DNA from: JANNAV01 sp031384695
GTDB lineage: Bacteria; Pseudomonadota; Alphaproteobacteria; Rhodobacterales; Rhodobacteraceae
NCBI GenBank assembly: GCA_031384695.1
Contig: JANNAV010000184.1
Location: 1 to 12,770 of the forward strand
DNA length: 12,770 bases
Direction: 5' to 3'
Shown here: piece by piece, positions 1 through 6,574 of the stretch
How the letters are laid out: each line of letters starts with the position of its first letter
Numbering within the stretch: position 1 is the first letter of the stretch
The notes under the pieces: model-generated
Seen by the model: only the letters and a program-made list of their open reading frames with translations
What the model was told of the DNA's origin: nothing
Database searches by the model: none
Program-made: the position numbers and the translations under genes

Positions 1-1073
1 ATCTGGCCGAACATATCGGCGCGGATGATGCGCGGTTCGTGCATCAGGGCATGACCTCGTCGGACGTGCTGGACACCACGCTGAACGTCCAGCTTGTCCG
101 CGCCTCGGACCTTTTGCTCGTGGCGCTGGACCGGGTGCTGACCGCCCTGAAGGCCCGCGCCTTTGAACATAAGGACACCGTCCGCATCGGCCGCAGCCAT
201 GGCATTCACGCCGAACCGACCACCATGGGCCTGACCTTCGCCCGCTTTTACGCCGAAATGGCGCGTGGCCGGGCGCGCCTTGTCAACGCCCGTGCCGAGA
301 TCGCCACCGGCGCCATCTCGGGCGCTGTCGGCACCTTCGCCAACATCGACCCCGCGGTCGAGGCCCATGTCTGCGCCCAACTCGGCCTCACCCCCGAACC
401 CATCTCCACCCAGGTGATCCCGCGCGACCGCCACGCGATGTATTTCGCCACCCTCGGTGTTGTCGCCTCGTCGATCGAGAACATTGCCACCGAATTCCGC
501 CACATGCAGCGCACCGAAGTGCTGGAGGCCGAAGAGTTCTTCTCGCCCGGCCAGAAGGGCTCATCGGCCATGCCGCACAAACGCAACCCCGTCCTCACCG
601 AAAACCTCACCGGCCTCGCGCGCCTCGTGCGGATGGCCGTCACCCCGGCGCTGGAAAACGTCGCACTGTGGCACGAGCGTGATATCAGCCACTCCTCAGT
701 GGAACGCGCGATTGCCCCCGACACCACCATCACCCTTGATTTTGCCCTGCACCGCCTCGCAGGCGTGGTCGAGAAACTGGTGCTCTATCCCGCCACCATG
801 CTGGCAAACATGAACAAATTCAAAGGTCTGGTGATGAGCCAGCGCGTGCTTCTGGCCCTGACCCAGGCCGGGGTGAACCGCGAAGACGCTTACCGGCTGG
901 TACAGCGCAACGCCATGCGGGTGTGGGAGCACGGTGCCGATTTCAAGACCGAACTCCTCGCGGACGCCGAAGTGACCGCCGCTCTGACCCCGGCCCAGAT
1001 CGAAGAGAAATTCGATATCGGCTATCACACCAAACACGTCGACACGATTTTCGCCCGGGTATTTGCCAGTTGA
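1..1073 (+). CDS. purB: Adenylosuccinate lyase (5' end outside window)
   Basis: Adenylosuccinate lyase catalyses two fumarate-releasing steps of purine synthesis: SAICAR to AICAR, and adenylosuccinate to AMP. It is a cytoplasmic homotetramer of the fumarase/aspartase superfamily. The frame is open from base 3 and ends with TGA at 1071-1073, so about 356 residues are visible; full-length members have roughly 430, so some 75 N-terminal residues lie upstream. Visible family blocks are the GMTSSDVLDT segment just after base 48, the GRSHGIHAEP block near 186-215 that carries a catalytic-type histidine, and the superfamily signature SSAMPHKRNP at 561-590, which holds the flexible-loop catalytic serine. 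The C-terminal helical domain is intact. The GTG at 39 is an internal valine, not the start. An inverted repeat follows 18 nt after the stop. Confidence 0.96.
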   Translation, partial: LAEHIGADDARFVHQGMTSSDVLDTTLNVQLVRASDLLLVALDRVLTALKARAFEHKDTVRIGRSHGIHAEPTTMGLTFARFYAEMARGRARLVNARAEIATGAISGAVGTFANIDPAVEAHVCAQLGLTPEPISTQVIPRDRHAMYFATLGVVASSIENIATEFRHMQRTEVLEAEEFFSPGQKGSSAMPHKRNPVLTENLTGLARLVRMAVTPALENVALWHERDISHSSVERAIAPDTTITLDFALHRLAGVVEKLVLYPATMLANMNKFKGLVMSQRVLLALTQAGVNREDAYRLVQRNAMRVWEHGADFKTELLADAEVTAALTPAQIEEKFDIGYHTKHVDTIFARVFAS

Positions 1074-1091
1074 CCTGACAAAAGCGTGAAC

Positions 1092-1124
1092 GCCGCTTTG
1101 GTTGATTTTTCGTCCCAAAGCGGC
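1092..1124 (+). terminator. Inverted repeat downstream of purB, possible terminator
   Basis: A perfect 10-bp stem, GCCGCTTTGG (1092-1101) and CCAAAGCGGC (1115-1124), encloses a 13-nt loop. It starts 18 nt after the purB stop. No T-run follows the right arm, and the only T-run lies in the loop, so this is not a textbook intrinsic terminator. It could instead be a Rho-linked 3' end or an operator for the next gene, whose TATGTT -10-like hexamer (1131-1136) begins 7 nt later. Confidence 0.4.
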
Positions 1125-1169
1125 AGGTGCTATGTTAACCTCAGGCCACACAGACAAGGAAACCCGATC

Positions 1170-1703
1170 ATGCGCCTTTTGCCGATCCTTTTGCTCTCCG
1201 CTTTCCCCGTCATCGCATTCGCCGCAGGCTCCGACAGCACCGAGCCGCCAAAACCCACCGAGACCACCACCGAATGCAAAAAGGGCGAGGTCTGGGACGA
1301 GAAAACCAAGGCCTGCATCAAGGCCGACGGTGCGTCCCTCAACGATGACACCCGCTTTGGCGCCGTGCGCGAACTGGCCTATGCGGGCCGCCCCGAAGAG
1401 GCGCTCGCCGTGCTCGCCACCATGCACGAAGGCAAAACCGACCGCGTTCTGACCTATCTCGGCTTTGCCAACCGCAAGGCGGGACGGGTGGAACTGGGCC
1501 TTGAATACTACGCCGCAGCCCTCGCGCAGAACCCCGACAACATTCAGGCGCGCAGCTATCTTGGCCAGGCCTATGTCGAAATGGGCGAGGTCGATCTCGC
1601 CCGCGCCGAACTGACGCAGATCCACAACCGCGGCGGTGTCGGCACCTGGGCCGAGACCTCGCTGGCCGAAGCCGTGATCAGCGGCAAAACCGTCAGCTAT
1701 TGA
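1170..1703 (+). CDS. Secreted tetratricopeptide-repeat protein
   Basis: The 177-residue product is probably periplasmic. Residues 1-19 form a short signal peptide (MRLLPILLL core, ending AFAA before GSDS). Next come a Pro/Thr-rich linker and a small motif, C36-KKGEVWDEKTKA-C49, whose two cysteines could form a disulphide. Residues from about 62 to 162 are helical TPR-like repeats, with EEALAVL, GLEYYAAALAQNPDN and ARSYLGQAYVEMGEVDLARAEL typical of the fold. The ATG at 1170 is preferred over the in-frame ATG at 1086 because AAGGA lies 10 nt upstream, a signal peptide follows directly, and a -10-like TATGTT at 1131-1136 would place the transcript start after 1086. The earlier ATG would also run through the inverted repeat. 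TPR proteins usually mediate protein contacts; the partner is unknown. It lies between purB and the FliG-like gene, all on one strand. Confidence 0.85.
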   Translation: MRLLPILLLSAFPVIAFAAGSDSTEPPKPTETTTECKKGEVWDEKTKACIKADGASLNDDTRFGAVRELAYAGRPEEALAVLATMHEGKTDRVLTYLGFANRKAGRVELGLEYYAAALAQNPDNIQARSYLGQAYVEMGEVDLARAELTQIHNRGGVGTWAETSLAEAVISGKTVSY

Positions 1704-1802
1704 TCCGACAAGCCGACACGGACGCCATTTTCTGATCCGTTCAGCCCCGGTTAACCGAAGCCTGCGAGGGTGGTCGCAGCAGGATCGGAACAGGGGAACA
1801 GA

Positions 1803-2882
1803 ATGGCCCAACAACCCATGGCGCTGGCGCGTATTGCGCCCGCCAAACAAAACGGCGTTGCGGCGCACGAACCCCCCCGCCCCCGCGTGCTGACGCCGCG
1901 CGAAAAGGCCGCCGTCATCGTGCGCCTCCTCTTGGCCGAAGGTGCCAAACTGCCGCTCTCCAAACTGCCGGACCATATTCAGGCCTCGCTGACTGAACAG
2001 ATGGGCCAGATGCGGATGGTCGATCGCGGTACCCTCGGCGTGGTGGTGGATGAGTTTCTGGCCGAACTGGAACAGGTCGGCCTCTCCTTTCCCGGCGGCA
2101 TCGAAGGCGCTTTGTCGGTGATGGACGGCCACATCTCGCCCACCGCTGCGGGCCGCCTGCGCCGCCTCGCCGGGGCCTCGTCCAAAGCCGACCCCTGGGA
2201 CAGGCTGACCGCCCTGTCCATCGAGCGTCTGCTGCCGGTGCTGCAAGACGAAAGCATCGAGGTGGCCGCCGTGATGCTCTCCAAACTTCCCGTGCCGAAA
2301 TCGGCCGAACTTTTGGGCAAACTGCCCGGCGACCGCGCCCGCCGTGTGGCCTATGCGGTGTCGATGACCGGCAACGTCGATCCCGAAACCGTGCGCAAGA
2401 TCGGCCTGTCGCTGGTGGCCCAGCTTGATGCCCAACCGCCAAAGGCGTTCGAGACCGGCCCGGTGGAGCGTGTGGGCGCCATCCTCAACGTCTCCGCCGC
2501 CCTCACCCGCGATGACGTGCTGAAGGGTCTGGATGAGGCCGACGCAGGCTTTGCCGAACTGGTGCGCAAGGCGATCTTCACCTTCGTGCATGTGCCCAGC
2601 CGTCTCGCGCCACGCGATGTGCCCAAACTGGTGCGCATCATCGACCAGCCGGTTCTCGTCACCGCCCTCGCCGCCGCACAGGCCAACCCCGACCTCGCCC
2701 CGGGAGTCGAATTCATCCTTGCCAACATGTCGCAACGCATGGCCCAGGCCCTGCGCGAAGAGATCGACGCGCGCGGCCGCATCAAAGACAAAGACGCCGA
2801 AACCGCCTTCTCCGCCATCGTTACCGCCATCCGCCAACTGGAGGCATCGGGCGAGATCGCCCTGATCAGGGAAGACGAATAA
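1803..2882 (+). CDS. FliG-like flagellar motor switch protein, divergent
   Basis: FliG is the rotor protein that contacts the stator and carries torque and direction switching on the cytoplasmic C ring. The 359-residue product is near the usual FliG length (about 330-350). Residues 30-110 match the N-terminal domain. The middle domain lies near 140-205, and the linker GPVERVGAILN at 219-229 corresponds to the usual GG-containing linker. The C-terminal domain has IFTF (258-261), FILANMSQR (304-312), LREEIDARG (317-325) and a closing LEASGEIAL. Compared by eye with E. coli FliG, the middle-domain EHPQ motif is replaced by ESIE (150-153), and K264 of the ALKGA segment has become A290 next to a roughly five-residue insertion. 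R281 is kept (R312), D288/D289 are E319/E320, and R297 is K328. The start at 1803 has AGGGGA at 1792-1797. No other flagellar gene is nearby, so it may be a paralogue rather than the motor FliG. Confidence 0.8.
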   Translation: MAQQPMALARIAPAKQNGVAAHEPPRPRVLTPREKAAVIVRLLLAEGAKLPLSKLPDHIQASLTEQMGQMRMVDRGTLGVVVDEFLAELEQVGLSFPGGIEGALSVMDGHISPTAAGRLRRLAGASSKADPWDRLTALSIERLLPVLQDESIEVAAVMLSKLPVPKSAELLGKLPGDRARRVAYAVSMTGNVDPETVRKIGLSLVAQLDAQPPKAFETGPVERVGAILNVSAALTRDDVLKGLDEADAGFAELVRKAIFTFVHVPSRLAPRDVPKLVRIIDQPVLVTALAAAQANPDLAPGVEFILANMSQRMAQALREEIDARGRIKDKDAETAFSAIVTAIRQLEASGEIALIREDE

Positions 2883-3225
2883 CGCCGCACCCCGCATGAC
2901 GCCCCCCCCCCAAACACCCGCCCCAAACACCCGCCCCAGAATATCCAACTGAATTCGCCTAAAATTGTCCCCCCGCTTCTTCTCTGCTCAAATATCCCAC
3001 GGGGGTGCGGGGGTGTGAAACCCCCGCACAACGGGGCGTGTGCGGGGGTGTGAAACCCCCGCACTTTTCCGCTGGGTATAGTGGCGCGAGCCCCCCCCGG
3101 CCACCAACAAGCAAAGCCAGCGCTCCCAAACCGCTCGTCCCGACCCGGCCCTCGCCCAACAGATCAACGCCCACCTGCCCTGCTCTGCCTGCAATTCCGG
3201 TCAGATCAACGGCAAACCTTCACCC
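2883..3225. other. Non-coding convergent intergenic region with repeats
   Basis: This 343-bp gap separates the FliG-like gene (plus) from the MAPEG gene (minus). It holds, in order, a run of ten C (2902-2911), two exact copies of the 13-mer CCCAAACACCCGC (2909-2934), an AT-richer patch (2941-2970), a purine-rich motif on the minus strand (2976-3000), two identical hairpins (3005-3064), and a strongly A/C-rich plus strand from 3085 to 3225. Open frames here translate to low-complexity peptides running through the hairpins, have no ribosome site I can see, and are not credible genes. Confidence 0.7.
3005..3064 (+). repeat. Two identical 25-nt hairpins, possible terminator
   Basis: Positions 3005-3029 and 3040-3064 are identical. 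Each has a left arm GTGCGGGGGT, a GTGAA loop and a right arm ACCCCCGCAC, giving a perfect 10-bp G+C-rich stem. The copies start 35 nt apart with 10 nt between them. The second is followed at once by TTTT, so it could end plus-strand transcription from the FliG-like gene, although it lies about 155 nt after that stop codon. On the minus strand no T-run follows. Identical neighbouring copies suggest a dispersed REP-like element rather than a chance terminator. Confidence 0.75.
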
Positions 3226-3744
3226 TCAACTCAAAAACCGCCAGAACACCCATCCGAACAGCAGCACCGTCGGATGAAACGTCGCCGCAAACCCCACCGC
3301 GCGCCACAACGGCGCCTGCCTGTAGCCTGCGTAAAACATCATCCGCGCAATCACGAACCACACCCCCATGACCGGCAGCAGACGGATCGCCACGCTGGCA
3401 TCAACCACCGCCAGCGCCTGGCATGCAATCGCGAACAGCACCACCTGCTCCGTCGTGTTCGAAACATACCGCCGCATGATATCCAGCGCCGAACCCGGCG
3501 CCGGCGCCGAACCATCAATGTTGCGGCCAAAAAATCGCAGCCTCGCCGCCGCCCCGATCCCCGCAATCAGCGTCAACGCGGCCAGCGACGTGGCAAACCC
3601 CGCAGCCGCCATCGCATCCCGGCCCGCAAAAACCTCCCCGCCCGCACCGCTCCAATAGCCTGCCGCAACAAAGCCCGCGCTCAATCCCCAGGCCAGCACC
3701 ATCAGCGCGAAAACCTGGGCCCGCTCTGCCCGCTCGCCAACCAT
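3226..3744 (-). CDS. MAPEG-family membrane protein
   Basis: MAPEG proteins are small four-helix integral membrane proteins. The family includes glutathione transferases and peroxidases, but many bacterial members have no known substrate. The 172-residue product shows membrane segments near 11-30, 44-66, 100-132 and 153-171. It carries the family-like motif RRYVSNTTEQ (91-100; Asn and Glu sit where MAPEG enzymes bind glutathione) and the later block ARMMFYAGYRQAPLWRAVGF (133-152). The ATG at 3744 is chosen over a further upstream ATG at 3783 because a full AGGAGG (plus-strand 3755-3760) sits 10 nt upstream of it. It is divergent from the EamA gene and convergent with the FliG-like gene. Family assignment is by motif; a specific enzymatic role is not supported. 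Confidence 0.85.
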   Translation of the reverse strand: MVGERAERAQVFALMVLAWGLSAGFVAAGYWSGAGGEVFAGRDAMAAAGFATSLAALTLIAGIGAAARLRFFGRNIDGSAPAPGSALDIMRRYVSNTTEQVVLFAIACQALAVVDASVAIRLLPVMGVWFVIARMMFYAGYRQAPLWRAVGFAATFHPTVLLFGWVFWRFLS

Positions 3745-3754
3745 CTCGCGCCCA

Positions 3755-3760
3755 CCTCCT
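3755..3760 (-). promoter_or_regulatory. Ribosome binding site of the MAPEG gene
   Basis: The minus strand reads AGGAGG here, complementary to the 16S rRNA tail, 10 nt before the ATG at 3744. It decides the start of the MAPEG gene against the alternative at 3783. Confidence 0.75.
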
Positions 3761-3781
3761 CTGTTGTCGCCTGCCCGCAGC

Positions 3782-3810
3782 AATCAGCGCCGATTGCGCC
3801 GCACAGTCAA
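3782..3810 (-). promoter_or_regulatory. Possible promoter for the MAPEG gene
   Basis: On the minus strand TTGACT (3810-3805) is a close -35 match. Seventeen nt later comes CTGATT (3787-3782), a poor -10. The implied transcript would start near 3775, about 30 nt before the chosen ATG at 3744 and after the alternative ATG at 3783. Only the -35 is convincing. Confidence 0.3.
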
Positions 3811-3828
3811 TTGCCGCTCCCAGCGCCC

Positions 3829-3893
3829 GACCAAAGCAACCGGCCAAAGCACCCGGCCAAAGCACCCGGCCAAAGCGCCAGACCAAAGCGCGC
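3829..3893. repeat. 13-bp tandem repeat, five units
   Basis: The core GGCCAAAGC, or GACCAAAGC in the outer units, recurs at 3829, 3842, 3855, 3868 and 3881, exactly 13 bp apart. The three central units are nearly identical (CCCGGCCAAAGCA) and the outer two differ by a few bases. A 13-bp period is not a multiple of three and the array lies between divergent genes, so it is non-coding. It ends 5 bp before the putative EamA promoter, so a change in copy number could alter expression. Confidence 0.85.
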
Positions 3894-3897
3894 GCCC

Positions 3898-3926
3898 TTG
3901 CCGTTGCCCACCAGCCCGCCTAGGGT
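3898..3926 (+). promoter_or_regulatory. Candidate promoter for EamA-acyltransferase pair
   Basis: TTGCCG (3898-3903) and TAGGGT (3921-3926) are separated by exactly 17 nt and resemble sigma-70-type -35 and -10 elements of GC-rich alphaproteobacteria. The implied start point near 3933 leaves about 21 nt of leader before the ATG at 3955, which supports that start over the in-frame ATG at 3928. Confidence 0.45.
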
Positions 3927-3954
3927 CATGCCCTGCACGTCAGTTGGAAACCCC

Positions 3955-4869
3955 ATGCCCTTGCCCACCGCCGCCGCCACCCGCAAGGGCATCCTGTTCA
4001 TGCTGCTCGCCATCGTGCTGTTCACCACGATGGACGCCGCCGCCAAAGGCCTGATTGAACGCTATCCGGCTGCGCAGGTGGTCTGGGCGCGGTTCGCGGG
4101 GCAGGCGCTGATCGTGCTTGCCGTGCTGCGGCCCCGCCGCGCCCTCCGCGCGCTGCAAAGCCAGCACCCCTGGCTGCACATGGTCCGCTCGGCCTGCCAA
4201 CTGGGGGCGACGGCGCTGTTTTTCAGCAGCCTCGCCCATATCGGCCTCGCCGAGGCCACCGCCCTCACCGACACCAACCCGGTGCTGATCACGCTGGGTG
4301 CCGCCCTCTTTCTGGGTGAAAAGCTGGGCCTGCGCCGCATCCTTGGGGTGATTGCCGCCATGACCGGCGCGCTGATCATCATCCGCCCCGGCCTTTCGGT
4401 GTTCACCCCTGCCGCCCTGCTGCCTTTGGGGGCTGCAATCTGCTACACCGGCAACGCGCTCCTCACCCGCCACCTTGGCCCCAAAGAAGGTGCCGCCACC
4501 GCCCTGTTGCACGCGGCCCTGTTCGGCTGCGTGCTCACCACCCTCGCCCTGCCTTTCGTCTGGCAGCCGATCGCCCGCGCCGATATCGCGCTTTTCGCCC
4601 TGCTTGGCCTGCTCGGCACTGGCGCGCAACTGTGCATCATCCGCTCGTTTTCCATCGCCGAGGCCTCGGTCGTGGCCCCCTTCGCCTATCTCGGCATCGT
4701 GTTTGCCACCCTCTGGGGCATGGCGCTTTATGGCGAATTTCCCGATGGCTACAGCATGTTCGGCGCCCTTGTGATCGTGGTGGCGGGCCTCTATGTCTGG
4801 CACCGCGAAACCCGCGCCCGCCGGTATGAGCGCCAGGCACCCCCAAACCCTGCCCAAGATCATGCCTGA
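3955..4869 (+). CDS. EamA-family (DMT) transporter
   Basis: This 304-residue protein of the drug/metabolite transporter superfamily is expected to have ten inner-membrane helices formed by two EamA repeats. Repeat one covers about 12-145, with the FTTMDAAAKGLIERYPAAQVV opening, RF(A)GQ at 46-50, ALTDTNPVLITLGAALFLGEKL (103-124) and a closing GALIIIRPG. Repeat two runs from about 153 to 283 and contains APFAYLGIVFATLWGMALYGEFPD, the equivalent of the first repeat's GEKL helix. Members export amino acids, nucleosides or metabolites, and some act as lipid-linked sugar flippases; the substrate cannot be read from sequence. The start at 3955 fits the predicted promoter; GGA at 3946-3948 is a weak ribosome site. 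The long open frame upstream runs through the 13-bp repeats and is not coding. Its 3' end overlaps the acyltransferase gene. Confidence 0.88.
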   Translation: MPLPTAAATRKGILFMLLAIVLFTTMDAAAKGLIERYPAAQVVWARFAGQALIVLAVLRPRRALRALQSQHPWLHMVRSACQLGATALFFSSLAHIGLAEATALTDTNPVLITLGAALFLGEKLGLRRILGVIAAMTGALIIIRPGLSVFTPAALLPLGAAICYTGNALLTRHLGPKEGAATALLHAALFGCVLTTLALPFVWQPIARADIALFALLGLLGTGAQLCIIRSFSIAEASVVAPFAYLGIVFATLWGMALYGEFPDGYSMFGALVIVVAGLYVWHRETRARRYERQAPPNPAQDHA

Positions 4870-5728
4870 CCCCGCCTTTCAGCCGCTCGTCTATGCGCAG
4901 AACCTGGCACTCCGGGCGCTGATCGGCCTGATGCTGGCCATCCCCTACCGTTGGCGCATCCCGCTGTGCGGCTGGCTGGTGGCGCGGATTCTGGCCCCGA
5001 TTGCGGGCTATAACACCCGCGTGCGCGACAATCTGGCGCTGGTGCTGCCCGATCTGCCCCCCGTTGAGGTGAAACGCCTGATGCGCGCGGTGCCCGCCAA
5101 CGCCGGGCGCACCCTGATGGAGATTTACTCCGGGGCCGAATTCAAGGCCCATGTCCGCGACACGCCGATCACCGGCGCGGGGCTGGCCGAGATTGCCGCC
5201 GCCCGCGCCAGGGGGCAGGGCGTGATCCTGATCTCGGGCCATTTCGGCAATTACGACGTGCCGCGCGCCGTGCTTTCGGCGCATGGTTTTGCCATGGGCG
5301 CGCTCTACATGCCGTTCGCCAACCAGTATTTCAACCCGCATTACCGCGCCGCCATCGCCGCCATCGGCCTGCCGATCTTCCCGCGCGGCAGGCGCGGTCT
5401 GGCCGGAATGGTTCAGCACCTGCGCGCGGGCGGCAGCATCGGCCTGCTGATTGATCAGCACATGTCGCACGGCGCACCACTCAGCTTTTTCGGCCGAACC
5501 GCGTTTACCGCCCTGTCAGCGGCTGAAATGGCGTTGAAATACAACTGCTTGCTGGTGCCGGTCTACGGCTTGCGCCAGCCCGACGGCCTGACCTTCGAAG
5601 TGATCATCGAACCCGCGATCCCCCATACCACCCCCGCAGCCATGACCCAGACCCTGAACAACAGCCTCGAGGCCATCGCCCGCCGGCACCTCGATCAATG
5701 GTTCTGGATTCACCGGCGCTGGAAATAA
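4862..5728 (+). CDS. LpxL/HtrB-like lysophospholipid acyltransferase
   Basis: This family transfers acyl chains to lipid A precursors or other membrane lipids at the inner membrane. The 288-residue product matches the usual length of about 290-310. An amphipathic or membrane segment lies near 14-48. The catalytic HX4D motif is in SGHFGNYD (H127, D132). Further family blocks are FPRGRRGL (173-180), GLLIDQH (194-200), LSFFGRTAFT (207-216) and the terminal QWFWIHRRWK, which is characteristic of HtrB-type enzymes. The ATG at 4862 overlaps the EamA stop by 8 nt, suggesting translational coupling; an in-frame ATG at 4826 would add 12 residues and a 44-nt overlap. Neither has a strong ribosome site. 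Whether the substrate is lipid A, an aminolipid or another lysolipid cannot be told. The gene converges on the DUF1223 gene with 2 nt between stops. Confidence 0.88.
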   Translation: MPDPAFQPLVYAQNLALRALIGLMLAIPYRWRIPLCGWLVARILAPIAGYNTRVRDNLALVLPDLPPVEVKRLMRAVPANAGRTLMEIYSGAEFKAHVRDTPITGAGLAEIAAARARGQGVILISGHFGNYDVPRAVLSAHGFAMGALYMPFANQYFNPHYRAAIAAIGLPIFPRGRRGLAGMVQHLRAGGSIGLLIDQHMSHGAPLSFFGRTAFTALSAAEMALKYNCLLVPVYGLRQPDGLTFEVIIEPAIPHTTPAAMTQTLNNSLEAIARRHLDQWFWIHRRWK

Positions 5729-5730
5729 GG

Positions 5731-6441
5731 CTACTGCAACTCCGCCGCCGCCAGCACATTCGCAAACCCCGCGCCCTGAATGACCACCACCACCCGGTCC
5801 TCCCCCGCAACCGGCGCCGTCACCTCCAAAGGTGCCGCCCCCGACCAATCGCCCAGCAGGGTCCACGAGGTCACGATATTGTGGTAGGTGATGGATTTGC
5901 CCGCGTTCTCGCCCCGCTCAATCGCCACCGGCGCGGTTTCGCGGTAGCGCACCAGTTGCACCTTGCTGTCGGCCGTCAGCGGCGGATTGGCCTCGGCATG
6001 GATCGTCACCTGATCCCCTACCCGCGTCAGCGCCAGACTGACCCCCGACCCCGCACCCTGCGCCCGCGCAATCGCCGCCTCCACCGCCGCCGGGTCGTTG
6101 CCCTCCACGCTTTCGCCGCCCGCGATGATCATCTGCGGCGTGAAGATCATCTTGCGCCCCGCCGCATGCGCATAGCCGCGCTGCCGGTCGGTGAACTTCG
6201 CAATCGCAAACGTATCCGCCCAGCCGATGTAATCCCAATAATCCACGTGCAGCGCCAAAGGAATAACCCCCGGTTGCGCCACCAGTTCCGCCAGATACGC
6301 ATCCGCAGGCGGGCAGGACGAACACCCCTGCGAGGTGTACAACTCCACCAGTACCCCCGGCTTGCTCTGCGCCATCCCCGGCACCACCGCAAAGGCCCAA
6401 ACCCCAACCGCCGCCGCCACCGCCATCACCGCTCGCTGCAT
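5731..6441 (-). CDS. Secreted DUF1223 thioredoxin-like protein
   Basis: The 236-residue product has a signal peptide (about 1-25, hydrophobic core VMAVAAAVGVWAFAVV, cleavage near GMAQ). A DUF1223 domain follows. Its opening LVELYTSQGCSSCPPAD (31-47) carries a thioredoxin-like CxxC at C40 and C43, and HVDYWDYIGWADTF continues the family pattern. After about residue 120 there is a beta-rich half with repeated hydrophobic strands. The family has a thioredoxin fold, but no biochemical function that I can name with confidence; a periplasmic redox role is inference. The ATG at 6441 is chosen because the signal peptide begins there and GGGAAAG precedes it; longer in-frame versions would add an atypical N-terminus reaching into the acnA promoter. 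It is divergent from acnA. Confidence 0.88.
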   Translation of the reverse strand: MQRAVMAVAAAVGVWAFAVVPGMAQSKPGVLVELYTSQGCSSCPPADAYLAELVAQPGVIPLALHVDYWDYIGWADTFAIAKFTDRQRGYAHAAGRKMIFTPQMIIAGGESVEGNDPAAVEAAIARAQGAGSGVSLALTRVGDQVTIHAEANPPLTADSKVQLVRYRETAPVAIERGENAGKSITYHNIVTSWTLLGDWSGAAPLEVTAPVAGEDRVVVVIQGAGFANVLAAAELQ

Positions 6442-6574
6442 CGCACTTTCCCATCCGCATCTTTTTTCCACATCTACAGGACCACCGCCCCCCACGCCAA
6501 TCAAGGTTTTGCGAGCCTTCGTTACGCGATCTTCACGCAACCGGCACAGGATCGACACTGCATAGGCGGGGGGC

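Noticed and set aside
1134..1756. TTAACC strings (near 1134 and 1751, also 9434) as CtrA sites
   Set aside because: A full site needs a second TTAA seven bases away, and none of the three has it.
2902..2911. Poly-C run as a phase-variation switch
   Set aside because: It lies after the FliG-like stop codon and before no gene on the same strand, so length changes would not alter a reading frame.
696..2948. A 750-codon open frame on the minus strand
   Set aside because: It lies antisense to purB, the TPR gene and the FliG-like gene, which have clear family motifs. The translation is low complexity (His/Gly/Ala-rich) and is typical of the shadow frame of GC-rich genes.
2959..3194. Small minus-strand frames through the twin hairpins
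   Set aside because: Their peptides repeat GGFTPPHT-like and GVSHPRTP-like strings that are simply the translated hairpins. No ribosome site or conserved domain is visible.
3274..3954. An N-terminal extension of the EamA protein by 227 codons
   Set aside because: The extension is Arg/Pro/His-rich, runs antisense through the MAPEG gene and through the 13-bp repeats, and precedes the predicted promoter.
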